The notes beneath the pieces were generated by a model, which saw only the letters and a program-made list of their open reading frames with translations, ran no database searches and was not told the origin of the DNA. A stretch of 64,000 nt of DNA from Lysobacter_F sp035645555 (GTDB taxonomy: Bacteria > Pseudomonadota > Gammaproteobacteria > Xanthomonadales > Xanthomonadaceae). Every line of letters begins with the position of its first letter. Positions within the stretch are counted from its first letter, which is position 1. The stretch is from the NCBI GenBank assembly GCA_035645555.1, contig DASQMI010000092.1, forward strand, positions 20,516 to 84,515. The letters run 5' to 3'. Position numbers and translations under genes: made by a program. Positions 57,231 through 64,000 of the stretch are shown here, one piece after another.

Positions 57231-58792
57231 CTGAATCGACCCGCCGCACGCTGTCGCTCAAACGCGGCGACACCCCCCGTGAACCCGCTCCCCGTCTCGA
57301 GGAACGCCTGCACAAGGTGCTGGCGCAGGCCGGACTCGGCTCCCGGCGTGCGCTCGAACAGCGCATCGCCGACGGCCTGGTCAAGGTAAACGGCGAAACC
57401 GCCCAGGTGGGCATGAGCGTCAAGAGCGGCGACCGCATCGAACTCGACGGCCGCCAGTTCGTCGCCACCGCGCTCGCCGAACCGGCGCGCGTGCTGGTCT
57501 ATCACAAGCCGGAAGGCGAAGTGACCACGCGCGAGGATCCGGAAGGCCGGCCGACCGTGTTCGACGCGCTGCCGGCGCTGAAGGGCGCGCGCTGGATCGC
57601 GATCGGCCGGCTGGACATCAACACCACCGGCCTGCTGCTGCTCACCACCGACGGCGAGCTCGCGAACGCGCTGATGCATCCCTCCTACGAGGTCGAGCGC
57701 GAATATGTCTGCCGCATCCGTCCGCCGGAAGGTCAGGAGCACGTGCCGGAGAACCTGGTCGACCGCCTGCGCCGCGGCGTGGCGCTCGACGACGGGCCGG
57801 CCAAGTTCGACGAGGTCGAGGCGATCGGCAGCAGCGAATCGCACGACTGGTTCCGCGTCGTGGTCAAGGAAGGTCGCAACCGCGAAGTGCGCCGACTGTG
57901 GGAATCGCAGGGCTGCCAGGTCAGTCGCCTCAAGCGCATCCGCTACGGCAAGGTCGCTCTGCCGCGCGAGCTCAAGCGCGGCCAGTCGCAGGAACTTCCC
58001 GCCGCCCAGGTCGAGGCGCTGCGGCGCGAGCTCGGCCTCGACGATGGCCCGCCGCCGGCGCTGACGCTGCAGCCGGTGATCGGCCAGCGCAAGGCTGCGA
58101 AGTCGACCGTGCACCTCGGCGGCGAGCGCGCGCAGGGCTACGTCAACGGCCACAACACCGCCGACGAGGGCCGCGAGCTGCGCCGCTTCGATCACGTGCG
58201 CGACGATCGCCGCGGCCGGCGCGGTGGCGGCGGCAAGCATGGCGGCCTCACCGTCACCGGCGAGGCCGCTGCCAAGCAGGCCAACAAGCCGTTCAAGCAG
58301 CGCAAGCAGAAGGGACCGAAGCCGTTGCCGGACGGCAACCCGGCCGCGTTCCGCACCTGGTACGTGCCCGATGGCGTGGAGACCGGTCCCAGCGGCCACC
58401 GCAACCCCGACGGCCGCGGCCGCAAGCCGTACGGCAAGCCGGGCGCGCGCGCCGGACAGGGTGCGGGCGCCGGTGCGGGAGGCCCGCGTCCGGGCGGTCG
58501 CCCCGGCGGCCGACAGGGGCAAGGCCAAGGTCAGGGTCAGGGCCAGCGCCAGGGCCAGCCCGGCCGCAAGGCGCCGTACGGTCATCCCGCCGGTGCGGTG
58601 AGCTTCCCCTCTGACCACGCCAACCCGGGCTATTCGCCGTACGGCGACAAGCCGCGCGGCCCGCGCCCCGGCGGCGCCGGCGGCCCGCGCCGCAACGGCG
58701 GCGGCGGTCGTCCGGGCGGCGGTGGACGCCCCGGAGGCGGTCGTCCGGGCGGCGGTGGTCGCCCCGGCGGCGGCGGTCGCGGCCCGCGCTAG
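57227..58792 (+). CDS. rluB: 23S rRNA pseudouridine(2605) synthase with long Gly/Arg-rich tail
   Basis: The 521-aa protein has an S4 RNA-binding domain (about 22-75) and the RluB/RsuA catalytic domain, with Asp130 in AIGRLDINTTGLLLLT as the nucleophile. It makes pseudouridine at position 2605 (E. coli numbering) of 23S rRNA. The enzyme core ends near residue 275. The remaining ~240 residues are basic low complexity: Lys/Arg-rich to 420, then GQGQGQ repeats and a GGGRPGGGG-type C terminus. Such a tail probably binds RNA. The scpA-scpB-rluB order is widely conserved. Confidence 0.93.
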   Translation: MTESTRRTLSLKRGDTPREPAPRLEERLHKVLAQAGLGSRRALEQRIADGLVKVNGETAQVGMSVKSGDRIELDGRQFVATALAEPARVLVYHKPEGEVTTREDPEGRPTVFDALPALKGARWIAIGRLDINTTGLLLLTTDGELANALMHPSYEVEREYVCRIRPPEGQEHVPENLVDRLRRGVALDDGPAKFDEVEAIGSSESHDWFRVVVKEGRNREVRRLWESQGCQVSRLKRIRYGKVALPRELKRGQSQELPAAQVEALRRELGLDDGPPPALTLQPVIGQRKAAKSTVHLGGERAQGYVNGHNTADEGRELRRFDHVRDDRRGRRGGGGKHGGLTVTGEAAAKQANKPFKQRKQKGPKPLPDGNPAAFRTWYVPDGVETGPSGHRNPDGRGRKPYGKPGARAGQGAGAGAGGPRPGGRPGGRQGQGQGQGQGQRQGQPGRKAPYGHPAGAVSFPSDHANPGYSPYGDKPRGPRPGGAGGPRRNGGGGRPGGGGRPGGGRPGGGGRPGGGGRGPR

Positions 58793-58825
58793 ATCGCGAG
58801 GCGTGTTTGCCACGCAGTGCCGTAG

Positions 58826-58854
58826 GTTGGGCTGAGCCAAAGGCGAAGCCCAAC
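58826..58854. repeat. Hairpin repeat GTTGGGCT / AGCCCAAC
   Basis: Eight-bp arms (58826-58833 and 58847-58854) around a 13-nt loop, preceded by GTAG. This is a common type of dispersed bacterial intergenic repeat. It lies after rluB and could terminate or stabilise its transcript. Confidence 0.65.
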
Positions 58855-58937
58855 CCGTATCGACGTTCGAGGCCGCGGAGCGCCGTGCAGCGCTGTGAAA
58901 CGCGTTACGCTCGGCGCATCGTTCGCCTCCCGTCGTC

Positions 58938-59573
58938 ATGTCCTACCACGCCTGGTTCCAGCTCGTCGTGCTGCCGCACGCGGCCATCGCACGCCACTAC
59001 CCGCCCCGCACCGCGACGCTGCTGCTCGGTCAGCCCGTCGCGCCCTATCGCCGTACGCAGGACGACCTCGACTTGGCCGTGCGGACCATCGCCGCGTCCT
59101 CGCGCAGCGATTGGTTCACGCAGTCTTGCCTGCGGTTGCTGCGCGACTTTCCCGGCTACGATTCGTTGCGCTTTCTGACGCGCGAGCAGGTCACGCACCG
59201 CGAATTCGAACCCTACGATTCGCCGCCCGAAGGTGAGGCCGTGAACGAGGAGCTTGGCGGCACCCACCTCCTGTACACGCTGCTGCAGGGACCTGCGCTC
59301 GCGGAGGCGGCAGACCAGATGCGACATCTGCTCGACGAGATGCGTGCCCGGCCGGAACGGGTGGCGGCGTCGATCGAGGATGGCTATACAGGCGAGGACG
59401 TGGCCGTAGCCTGGCAACGCGCGCGTGTCTGCGGGCGCCTCAACTACGAAGCCAGCGAGGAGTGCGACGACATCGACGGCCTCCTGTGCGGTCTGGTGTC
59501 GATGCACGAAGCCCTGGCGCTCGCTCGCCAAGAGGGGCACGTGGCGATCTACACGCAGACGCTGCCGATGTAG
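58938..59573 (+). CDS. Hypothetical protein, unrecognised
   Basis: The 211-aa product matches no family I can name. It is soluble, with no signal peptide or membrane segment. It begins MSYHAWFQLVVLPHAAIA; a helical, acidic C-terminal half contains a cysteine and acidic cluster (EASEECDDIDGLLCGL) that might bind a metal. Codon choice is slightly less GC-biased than in neighbours. It stands alone between rluB and a flavoprotein gene, and no convincing ribosome site precedes the ATG. Confidence 0.65.
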   Translation: MSYHAWFQLVVLPHAAIARHYPPRTATLLLGQPVAPYRRTQDDLDLAVRTIAASSRSDWFTQSCLRLLRDFPGYDSLRFLTREQVTHREFEPYDSPPEGEAVNEELGGTHLLYTLLQGPALAEAADQMRHLLDEMRARPERVAASIEDGYTGEDVAVAWQRARVCGRLNYEASEECDDIDGLLCGLVSMHEALALARQEGHVAIYTQTLPM

Positions 59574-59660
59574 CCCGCCCCGCGCCGACGCGCTTCACGT
59601 CGGCCCCATCGTCGCTTCACCCACCCCCGTCAACCTGCGCGAAAGCGAGGGAGTGGTGGC

Positions 59661-60767
59661 ATGGGCATATCGTACGAGTGGGACGTGGTGGTCGCGGGCG
59701 CCGGTTTCGCCGGCGCCGCCTGCGCGCTGGCCGCCGCGCACCACGGCTTGCGCGTGCTGGTGCTGGAGCGCAAGCACGACCCGGGCGAGCGGCTGCACAC
59801 CACCGGCATCATCGTGAAGGAAGCGGCCGAGCGCACCTGGCTCAACCGCCTCCCGGCCGACCTCACCCGCCGCATCGAACGCGTGCGCCTGTATTCGCCG
59901 CGGCTGCGCCATCTCGACCTGGGCGCACCCGGCTACTACTTCCTCACCACCGACACCCCCGGCGTGATGCGCTGGCTCGCCGACGAGCTGGTCCGCCACG
60001 GCGTCGAGCTCCGGCTGGGTCGCGCGTTCACCCAGGCCGAGCGCGACGGCTCCGGCTGGAACGTCGCGGACGCCGGTCGCACGCGCTACCTGGTGGGCGC
60101 CGACGGCGCGCGCTCGCGCGTGGCCGCGCGCTTCGGACTCGGCCAGGAACAGGACCACCTGCTCGGCGTTGAGTACGAGTTCGCCGGCCTCACCTTGGCG
60201 GACCCCGACGCGCTGCATTGCTTCGTCAGCCGCCAGTACGCGCCCGGCTACATCGGCTGGCTGGCGCAGAACCCGACCGGCGTGCAGGCGGGCATCGCGC
60301 TGCGGCCGCGCCAGGGCCGTCCGCGCCGACCCGATCTGGACGGCTTCCTGCGCCACATCGGCCCGACCGTGGGGCTGCCGCCGGGGCTGCGCCCGAGCAC
60401 GGTGCGCGCAGGCCCGATCCCATGCGGAGGCGCGGTGCGGCCGCTGGCCGGCGACGGCGTGATCCTCACCGGCGATGCGGCCGGGATCGTCTCGCCGGTC
60501 ACCGCAGGCGGCATCCATTCGGCGTGGGAACACGGCTGGCGCGTCGGCGAAGCGATCGCGGCACACCTGCTGCACGGCGGGCCGCCGCCGGAACACGTCG
60601 CCGTGGAAGCAGCACCGACGTTCCGCCGCAAGCGCGCGTTGCGCTGGGCGTTCGACCGCTTCCAGATGGACTGGCCGTTTGACCTGCTGCTGTACTCGCT
60701 GCCGCTGCGCTGGGCGGCGGAGCTGGTGTATTTCCACCGCCGCGGCAATCGGCTTTCCGACGTCTGA
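59661..60767 (+). CDS. FAD-dependent oxidoreductase, geranylgeranyl-reductase-like
   Basis: A 368-aa group A flavoprotein. The FAD-binding GAGFAGAACALAAAHHGLRVLVLER is at the N terminus (about 12-36), the DG motif VGADGARSRVAARFG in the middle, and GDGVILTGDAAGIVSPVTAGGIHSAWEHG forms the second FAD motif. The pattern is that of geranylgeranyl-reductase-type saturases and related monooxygenases. Substrate unknown; no isoprenoid genes adjoin it. A GAGGGAG site lies before the ATG. Confidence 0.85.
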   Translation: MGISYEWDVVVAGAGFAGAACALAAAHHGLRVLVLERKHDPGERLHTTGIIVKEAAERTWLNRLPADLTRRIERVRLYSPRLRHLDLGAPGYYFLTTDTPGVMRWLADELVRHGVELRLGRAFTQAERDGSGWNVADAGRTRYLVGADGARSRVAARFGLGQEQDHLLGVEYEFAGLTLADPDALHCFVSRQYAPGYIGWLAQNPTGVQAGIALRPRQGRPRRPDLDGFLRHIGPTVGLPPGLRPSTVRAGPIPCGGAVRPLAGDGVILTGDAAGIVSPVTAGGIHSAWEHGWRVGEAIAAHLLHGGPPPEHVAVEAAPTFRRKRALRWAFDRFQMDWPFDLLLYSLPLRWAAELVYFHRRGNRLSDV

Positions 60768-60857
60768 GCACGCGGCGTGGCCGCACCGTTTCACCGCGCG
60801 CACTGTCGGCACGCCCGAGTCGGTGCATCATGCGGGCATCCCATCCAGGGAATCCGC

Positions 60858-61286
60858 ATGCTGATCGAAGGCAGCTGCCACTGTGGGAACATCGGCTTCC
60901 ACCTGCGCTGGGAACCCGATCCCGTTGAGATTCCCGCACGGGCCTGCACGTGCAGTTTCTGCACCAAGCACGGCGGCGTGTGGACCGCGCATCCGGCGGC
61001 GTCGTTGCGCATCACGGTGGACGACCCCACCCTGCTCTCGCGCTACGCCTTCGGCACCCACACCGCCGACTTCCTGGTCTGCGCCCGCTGCGGCGCGGTG
61101 CCGGCCGTGCTGAGCCGCATCGAAGGCCGGCTGTACGCCGTGGTCAACGTCAACACGTTCGAAGGTGCGGCGCGCCCGCTGCTGCGGCCGGGCCCGGTGA
61201 GCTTCGACGACGAATCCGAAGCCGAGCGGCTGGCGCGGCGCCAGCGCGGCTGGATCGGCGACGTCACGATCGCCGGCATCGACTGA
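60858..61286 (+). CDS. GFA family zinc protein (CENP-V/GFA fold)
   Basis: A 142-aa protein with the GFA zinc-site cysteines: Cys7 and Cys9 (GSCHCGN), Cys30, Cys32 and Cys35 (ACTCSFC) and Cys75 and Cys78 (FLVCARCG). The family was named for glutathione-dependent formaldehyde activation, but many members lack demonstrated activity. It is followed 43 bp later by a second, divergent GFA gene. Possibly a carbon-sulfur lyase or glutathione-adduct binder. Confidence 0.88.
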   Translation: MLIEGSCHCGNIGFHLRWEPDPVEIPARACTCSFCTKHGGVWTAHPAASLRITVDDPTLLSRYAFGTHTADFLVCARCGAVPAVLSRIEGRLYAVVNVNTFEGAARPLLRPGPVSFDDESEAERLARRQRGWIGDVTIAGID

Positions 61287-61329
61287 CCCATCTGCAACCG
61301 CGCCGTGCCGGCGCGTATCCGGGAGCTAC

Positions 61330-61704
61330 ATGGAAACCAGAACCGGAACCTGCCACTGCCGGGCCGTGCAGTTCGAAGTCGAGCTGGAGAACGGCTTCGA
61401 GAATCTGCGCCGCTGCAACTGCTCGCTGTGCCGCCGCAAGGGCGCGGTGATGGCCAGCGTACCGATCGCGCGACTGCGCGTGACCAAGGGCGCCGACAAG
61501 CTGTCGCTGTACCAGTGGAACACGCGCCAGGCGAAGCACTACTTCTGCAGCATCTGCGGCATCTACACCCACCACCAGCGACGCAGCAATCCGAACGAGT
61601 TCGGGTTCAACGTCGCCTGCATCGACGGCGTGGACATGGACGCGCTCGGTCCGATCGGGCTCGGCGACGGCGCCTCGCAGAGTCTGGTCGCCGGCGCCCG
61701 CTGA
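61330..61704 (+). CDS. GFA family zinc protein, second copy
   Basis: A 124-aa GFA-domain protein: Cys8/Cys10 (GTCHCRA), Cys29/Cys31/Cys34 (RCNCSLC) and Cys73/Cys76 (YFCSICGIYTHHQRR). It is only distantly similar to the upstream GFA protein, so the pair is not a recent duplication. The block CGIYTHHQRRSNPNEFGFNVACIDGVD is typical of the short GFA subgroup. Function unknown; glutathione-adduct chemistry is the family expectation. Confidence 0.9.
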   Translation: METRTGTCHCRAVQFEVELENGFENLRRCNCSLCRRKGAVMASVPIARLRVTKGADKLSLYQWNTRQAKHYFCSICGIYTHHQRRSNPNEFGFNVACIDGVDMDALGPIGLGDGASQSLVAGAR

Positions 61705-61738
61705 TCATTTCGCTTTCCAGTCCTCCCCGGAGCCTCCG

Positions 61739-62221
61739 ATGAAGTCCACGCGCACCCTGCTGCTCGCCCTCGCGCTCGCCTCCGTGCCGCACGCGCATGC
61801 CGAACCGCCGGCGGATCCGCACGCGCTGGCGGAGCTCGGCAGCCGCATCGACACCGAGCTGTTCGATGCCTACAACCGCTGCGACCTGGAGCGCTTCGGC
61901 GCACTGGTGGCCGAAGACATCGAGTTCTTCCACGACCAGGCCGGCGTCATGCACTCGCGCGCCAGCGTGGTGGGCGCGGTGCGCCAGCACATCTGCGGCA
62001 AGGTGCGCCGCGAGCTGGTCGAAGGCACGCTGCAGACGTTCCCGATGCAGGGCTACGGGGTGGTGCAACTGGGCAGCCACCGCTTCTGCGAGTCCAAGAC
62101 CGGCAACTGCGTCGGCATCGCGCGTTTCGTCAACCTGTGGCGCCAGAACGGCGAGCGCTGGGAACTGGCGCGGGTGATCAGCTACGACCACCGCCCGCTG
62201 AGCGCAGCCGACGCGCGCTGA
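61739..62221 (+). CDS. Exported SnoaL-like/NTF2-fold protein
   Basis: A 160-aa protein with a signal peptide (1-21, ending AHA). The mature part is a small cone-shaped NTF2-like domain: AELGSRIDTELFDAYNRCDLERFGALVAEDIEFFHDQAGV, then strands up to RFVNLWRQNGERWELARVISYDHRPL. This fits the SnoaL/DUF4440 group, which includes enzymes and ligand-binding proteins. Three cysteines (in CDLE, HICGK, RFCESKTGNC region) could form disulfides in the periplasm. Confidence 0.82.
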   Translation: MKSTRTLLLALALASVPHAHAEPPADPHALAELGSRIDTELFDAYNRCDLERFGALVAEDIEFFHDQAGVMHSRASVVGAVRQHICGKVRRELVEGTLQTFPMQGYGVVQLGSHRFCESKTGNCVGIARFVNLWRQNGERWELARVISYDHRPLSAADAR

Positions 62222-62288
62222 GGCGGCGCTGACGGCGCGCCGACGCGCGCTTGGCATCCTGCACCGGCGTTCCGCCACCGCCTCCGAC

Positions 62289-62759
62289 ATGCCCTTCCGC
62301 CTCGGCCTCATCGCCGACACCCACGGCCTGCTCCGGCCCGAGGCCTGCGACGCGCTGCGTGGCAGCGACGCGATCCTCCATGCCGGCGACATCGGCACGC
62401 CCGGCATCCTCGATGCGCTCGCCGCGCTCGCCCCGACCACGGCGGTGCGCGGCAACAACGACCGCGGCGTGTGGGCCGAGCGCCTGCCGGAGGCGGTCAC
62501 GCTCGAGTTCGCCGGCGTCCGCATCCACCTGCTGCACCAGCTGAAGGACCTCGCGCTCGCCCCGCGAGCGGCCGGCGTGCAGGTGGTCGTTTTCGGCCAT
62601 TCGCACAAGCCGCAGGCCGAACGGCGCGACGGGGTGCTACACGTCAATCCCGGCAGCGCCGGCCCGCGCCGCTTCAGGCTGCCGGTGACCGTGGCACTGC
62701 TGACGCTTGCCCCTACGGGACCGGACGCCGTCATCGTGCCGCTCGATGCGCATGCATAA
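62289..62759 (+). CDS. YfcE/MJ0936-type metallophosphoesterase
   Basis: A 156-aa calcineurin-like phosphoesterase. Metal-binding motifs run in order: GLIADTHG, LHAGDIG, VRGNND, HLLHQ and VVFGHSHKPQ. Small members of this family hydrolyse phosphodiesters in vitro, in vivo substrates unknown. It stands alone, with a 67-bp gap before it. Confidence 0.93.
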   Translation: MPFRLGLIADTHGLLRPEACDALRGSDAILHAGDIGTPGILDALAALAPTTAVRGNNDRGVWAERLPEAVTLEFAGVRIHLLHQLKDLALAPRAAGVQVVVFGHSHKPQAERRDGVLHVNPGSAGPRRFRLPVTVALLTLAPTGPDAVIVPLDAHA

Positions 62760-62854
62760 TCCCATCGACGATCCGCACGTCCGGACGATAGATGACGCGA
62801 ACGGCGGGTGTGCGATGCTGCGGCCTCACCGCCCCCGATGAGGCAGCGGCGCCC

Positions 62855-63109
62855 GTGACATCGAAGCCTGCGATCACCACACTCCTGTTCGCTTTTGCAA
62901 TGGCCGTCAGCGGTTGCCAGCCGCGCGAACCGGTCCGCCCGGCCGCGCAGACCCCACTCGCCGTCGGGCCCGCTGAAACAGGCCCCGAGACGAGCTGCGA
63001 GGTCGACACCGACTGCTGGTGCCGCAGCTTCGACGGCGCCCGCTTCCTGCCGGAAAAGGCGCCGAGCCGCTGCGAGAACAACCGCTGCGCCACCTGCTAC
63101 TACGAGTAG
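62855..63109 (+). CDS. Small cysteine-rich lipoprotein
   Basis: An 84-aa product beginning at GTG 62855 with a short signal and lipobox AVSGC (Cys21). The mature part is a Pro/Ala-rich spacer then a compact region with six cysteines (48, 54, 56, 73, 78, 81) in 34 residues: CEVDTDCWCR and CENNRCATCYYE. Three disulfides are plausible. An in-frame ATG at 62792 with a GGA site would add 21 residues, an odd n-region for a signal. Not a family I recognise. Confidence 0.65.
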   Translation: MTSKPAITTLLFAFAMAVSGCQPREPVRPAAQTPLAVGPAETGPETSCEVDTDCWCRSFDGARFLPEKAPSRCENNRCATCYYE

Positions 63110-63159
63110 AGTGGCACGGTCGCCGCACGCGGCGATTTGACTCTTCCAAGGCGATACCG

Positions 63160-63576
63160 ATGACCGATACGCACGACGCGACCTGGAACGCCTACTACGA
63201 CCGCAAGCGCAACGAGCGCCTGCAGGAAGCCGATGCGGTCTGGCGCCGGCTGGCAGCGGCAGGCGTGTCGGAGGACACGGTGCTGGTGATCGACTTCACC
63301 CATTTTGGCGCCGACCGCACACACGCCGAGGCGCTGGCGCAGCAGCTGTCGGAGCACTACGCGACCTCGTTGGAACCCGGCCCGGACGGCTACTGGCTGG
63401 TCAAGGGCACCACCCGACCCTACGGCGTGTCGCTGACCGAAGACCAGCACCGCGACTGGGTCGATTTTATGTGCGACGCCGCGCGCCCGCACGGCTGCGT
63501 GTTCTCGACCTGGACGGTGGACGTGCACCCGCACGGACCGCGGGTGAGCAGTGAGGGCGTGACTGAAACGGGCTAG
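63160..63576 (+). CDS. RraB-like (ribonuclease E inhibitor) family protein
   Basis: A 138-aa protein with features of the RraB family: FTHFGADRTHAEALAQQLSEHYATSLEPGPDGYWLVKGTTRPYGVSLTEDQHRDWVDFMCDAARPHGCVFSTW. RraB binds RNase E and modulates mRNA decay; many RraB-domain proteins are untested. The N-terminal 35 residues are charged and helical. It follows the small lipoprotein by 50 bp on the same strand. Confidence 0.75.
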   Translation: MTDTHDATWNAYYDRKRNERLQEADAVWRRLAAAGVSEDTVLVIDFTHFGADRTHAEALAQQLSEHYATSLEPGPDGYWLVKGTTRPYGVSLTEDQHRDWVDFMCDAARPHGCVFSTWTVDVHPHGPRVSSEGVTETG

Positions 63577-63691
63577 CGGCCGATCGGGGTTCTATTACCT
63601 GCCTGAACCGGCCGGCCGCCTTGGCAATGCTCGGCCCATGAAAAATGCGGGATCGCGGAGCGATGCCGACGCCCCGTTCTGCGCACGATTA

Positions 63692-64000
63692 CTACTGCTG
63701 CGGAATCGCCAAGTGCTCGGCGGTCAGCGCTGCATTGCCGCGCGGCGTCGCGGCGACCGTCGCATCGATGGGTAGCGGCGCGTCGCGTTCCAGGTGGGCC
63801 CAGGTACGGTCGAGCGCGGCGTAGAAGTACGGCATCAGCGGCACGTATTGCGCGGCATACACCGGCAGGCCGAGCGAGGAATCGAAGTGCTGCGCCTTGT
63901 CGACCTGCCAGTAGCGCACGTCGCGGCCGGCGGCACGGGCCCACTGCACGTAGCGCGCGCTGCTGAACGCCGCCGGGATCAGCCCGTCGGAGGCGCCGTG
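63692..64000 (-). CDS. 3-hydroxybutyrate oligomer hydrolase family, C-terminal end (partial)
   Basis: Only the last ~102 codons are in the window; the gene runs off the right edge. The visible part reads HGASDGLIPAAFSS, then WQVDKAQHFDSSLGLP and LMPYFYAALDRTWAHL, ending LTAEHLAIPQQ. HGxxDGLIP and the AQHFD histidine are like the C-terminal catalytic region of D-(-)-3-hydroxybutyrate oligomer hydrolases, which finish intracellular or extracellular PHB breakdown. The first residue codon at 64000 is in frame with no start inside, so this is not a separate small gene. Confidence 0.72.
   Translation of the reverse strand, partial: HGASDGLIPAAFSSARYVQWARAAGRDVRYWQVDKAQHFDSSLGLPVYAAQYVPLMPYFYAALDRTWAHLERDAPLPIDATVAATPRGNAALTAEHLAIPQQ

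Overview
This is a high-GC bacterial chromosome segment carrying almost only core genes. The gene set and arrangement point to a gammaproteobacterium of the Xanthomonadaceae (Lysobacteraceae). The main indicators are a methionine synthase split into two genes behind an ArsR-methyltransferase regulator, a YtrA-type GntR/ABC operon with a GGTG-N16-CACC operator, an smc-zipA-ligA-epmA run, scpA-scpB-rluB, sucA-sucB-lpd, and many copies of the GTAGGAGCGGCTTCAGCCGC-type intergenic hairpin. The genus cannot be fixed from the sequence alone. I see no phage, insertion sequence, CRISPR array, tRNA or rRNA gene.

Layout. 0-6 kb: an acyl-CoA dehydrogenase (-) diverges from a SahR-like regulator and the two halves of MetH. 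6.1-6.6 kb: a gene-free array of five hairpin repeats with an exact 96-bp period. 6.6-11.4 kb (-): a DUF2058 protein, SlyX, UDP-glucose dehydrogenase, two tandem FKBP-type prolyl isomerases (one with a doubled N-terminal domain) and a glutathione-peroxidase-like protein. 11.5-14.8 kb (+): an apparently self-regulated operon of a small exported protein, a GntR/YtrA repressor, an ABC ATPase, a permease and a YggN-like lipoprotein. 14.8-17.7 kb: fumC (-) and purB (+). 17.8-20 kb: GST and nitronate monooxygenase (-) divergent from an HxlR regulator. 20-22.5 kb: a VOC protein, a RoxA-like ribosomal oxygenase and a GNAT fusion, overlapping end to end.

22.6-28.3 kb: the complete 2-oxoglutarate dehydrogenase complex (sucA, sucB, lpd). 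28.4-30.5 kb: a LOG-family protein, a YhdH-like reductase and a PilH-type response regulator. 30.5-32.7 kb: a DnaJ-like co-chaperone and Hsp20 (-), then a peroxiredoxin (+). 32.7-40 kb (-): an alpha-2-macroglobulin-like lipoprotein and PbpC, a periplasmic defence and repair pair. 40-48 kb (-): gyrA, mtnA, a triple-DUF3011 protein, epmA and ligA. 48-57.2 kb: zipA and smc (-), glk and pgl (+), bolA and yciI (-), then scpA and scpB, so all three SMC-ScpAB subunits lie within 8.5 kb. 57.2-64 kb: RluB with a long Gly/Arg-rich tail, followed by a looser stretch of accessory genes: an unrecognised protein, a flavoprotein reductase, two GFA zinc proteins, an exported SnoaL-like protein, a YfcE-like phosphodiesterase, a cysteine-rich lipoprotein, an RraB-like protein and the 3' end of a 3-hydroxybutyrate-oligomer hydrolase cut by the window edge.

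The candidates most worth following are the YtrA-controlled operon with its small exported protein, the 96-bp hairpin array, the SahR operator palindrome, and the doubled-domain FKBP gene. No clearly new large system is evident; most of the window is ordinary housekeeping.
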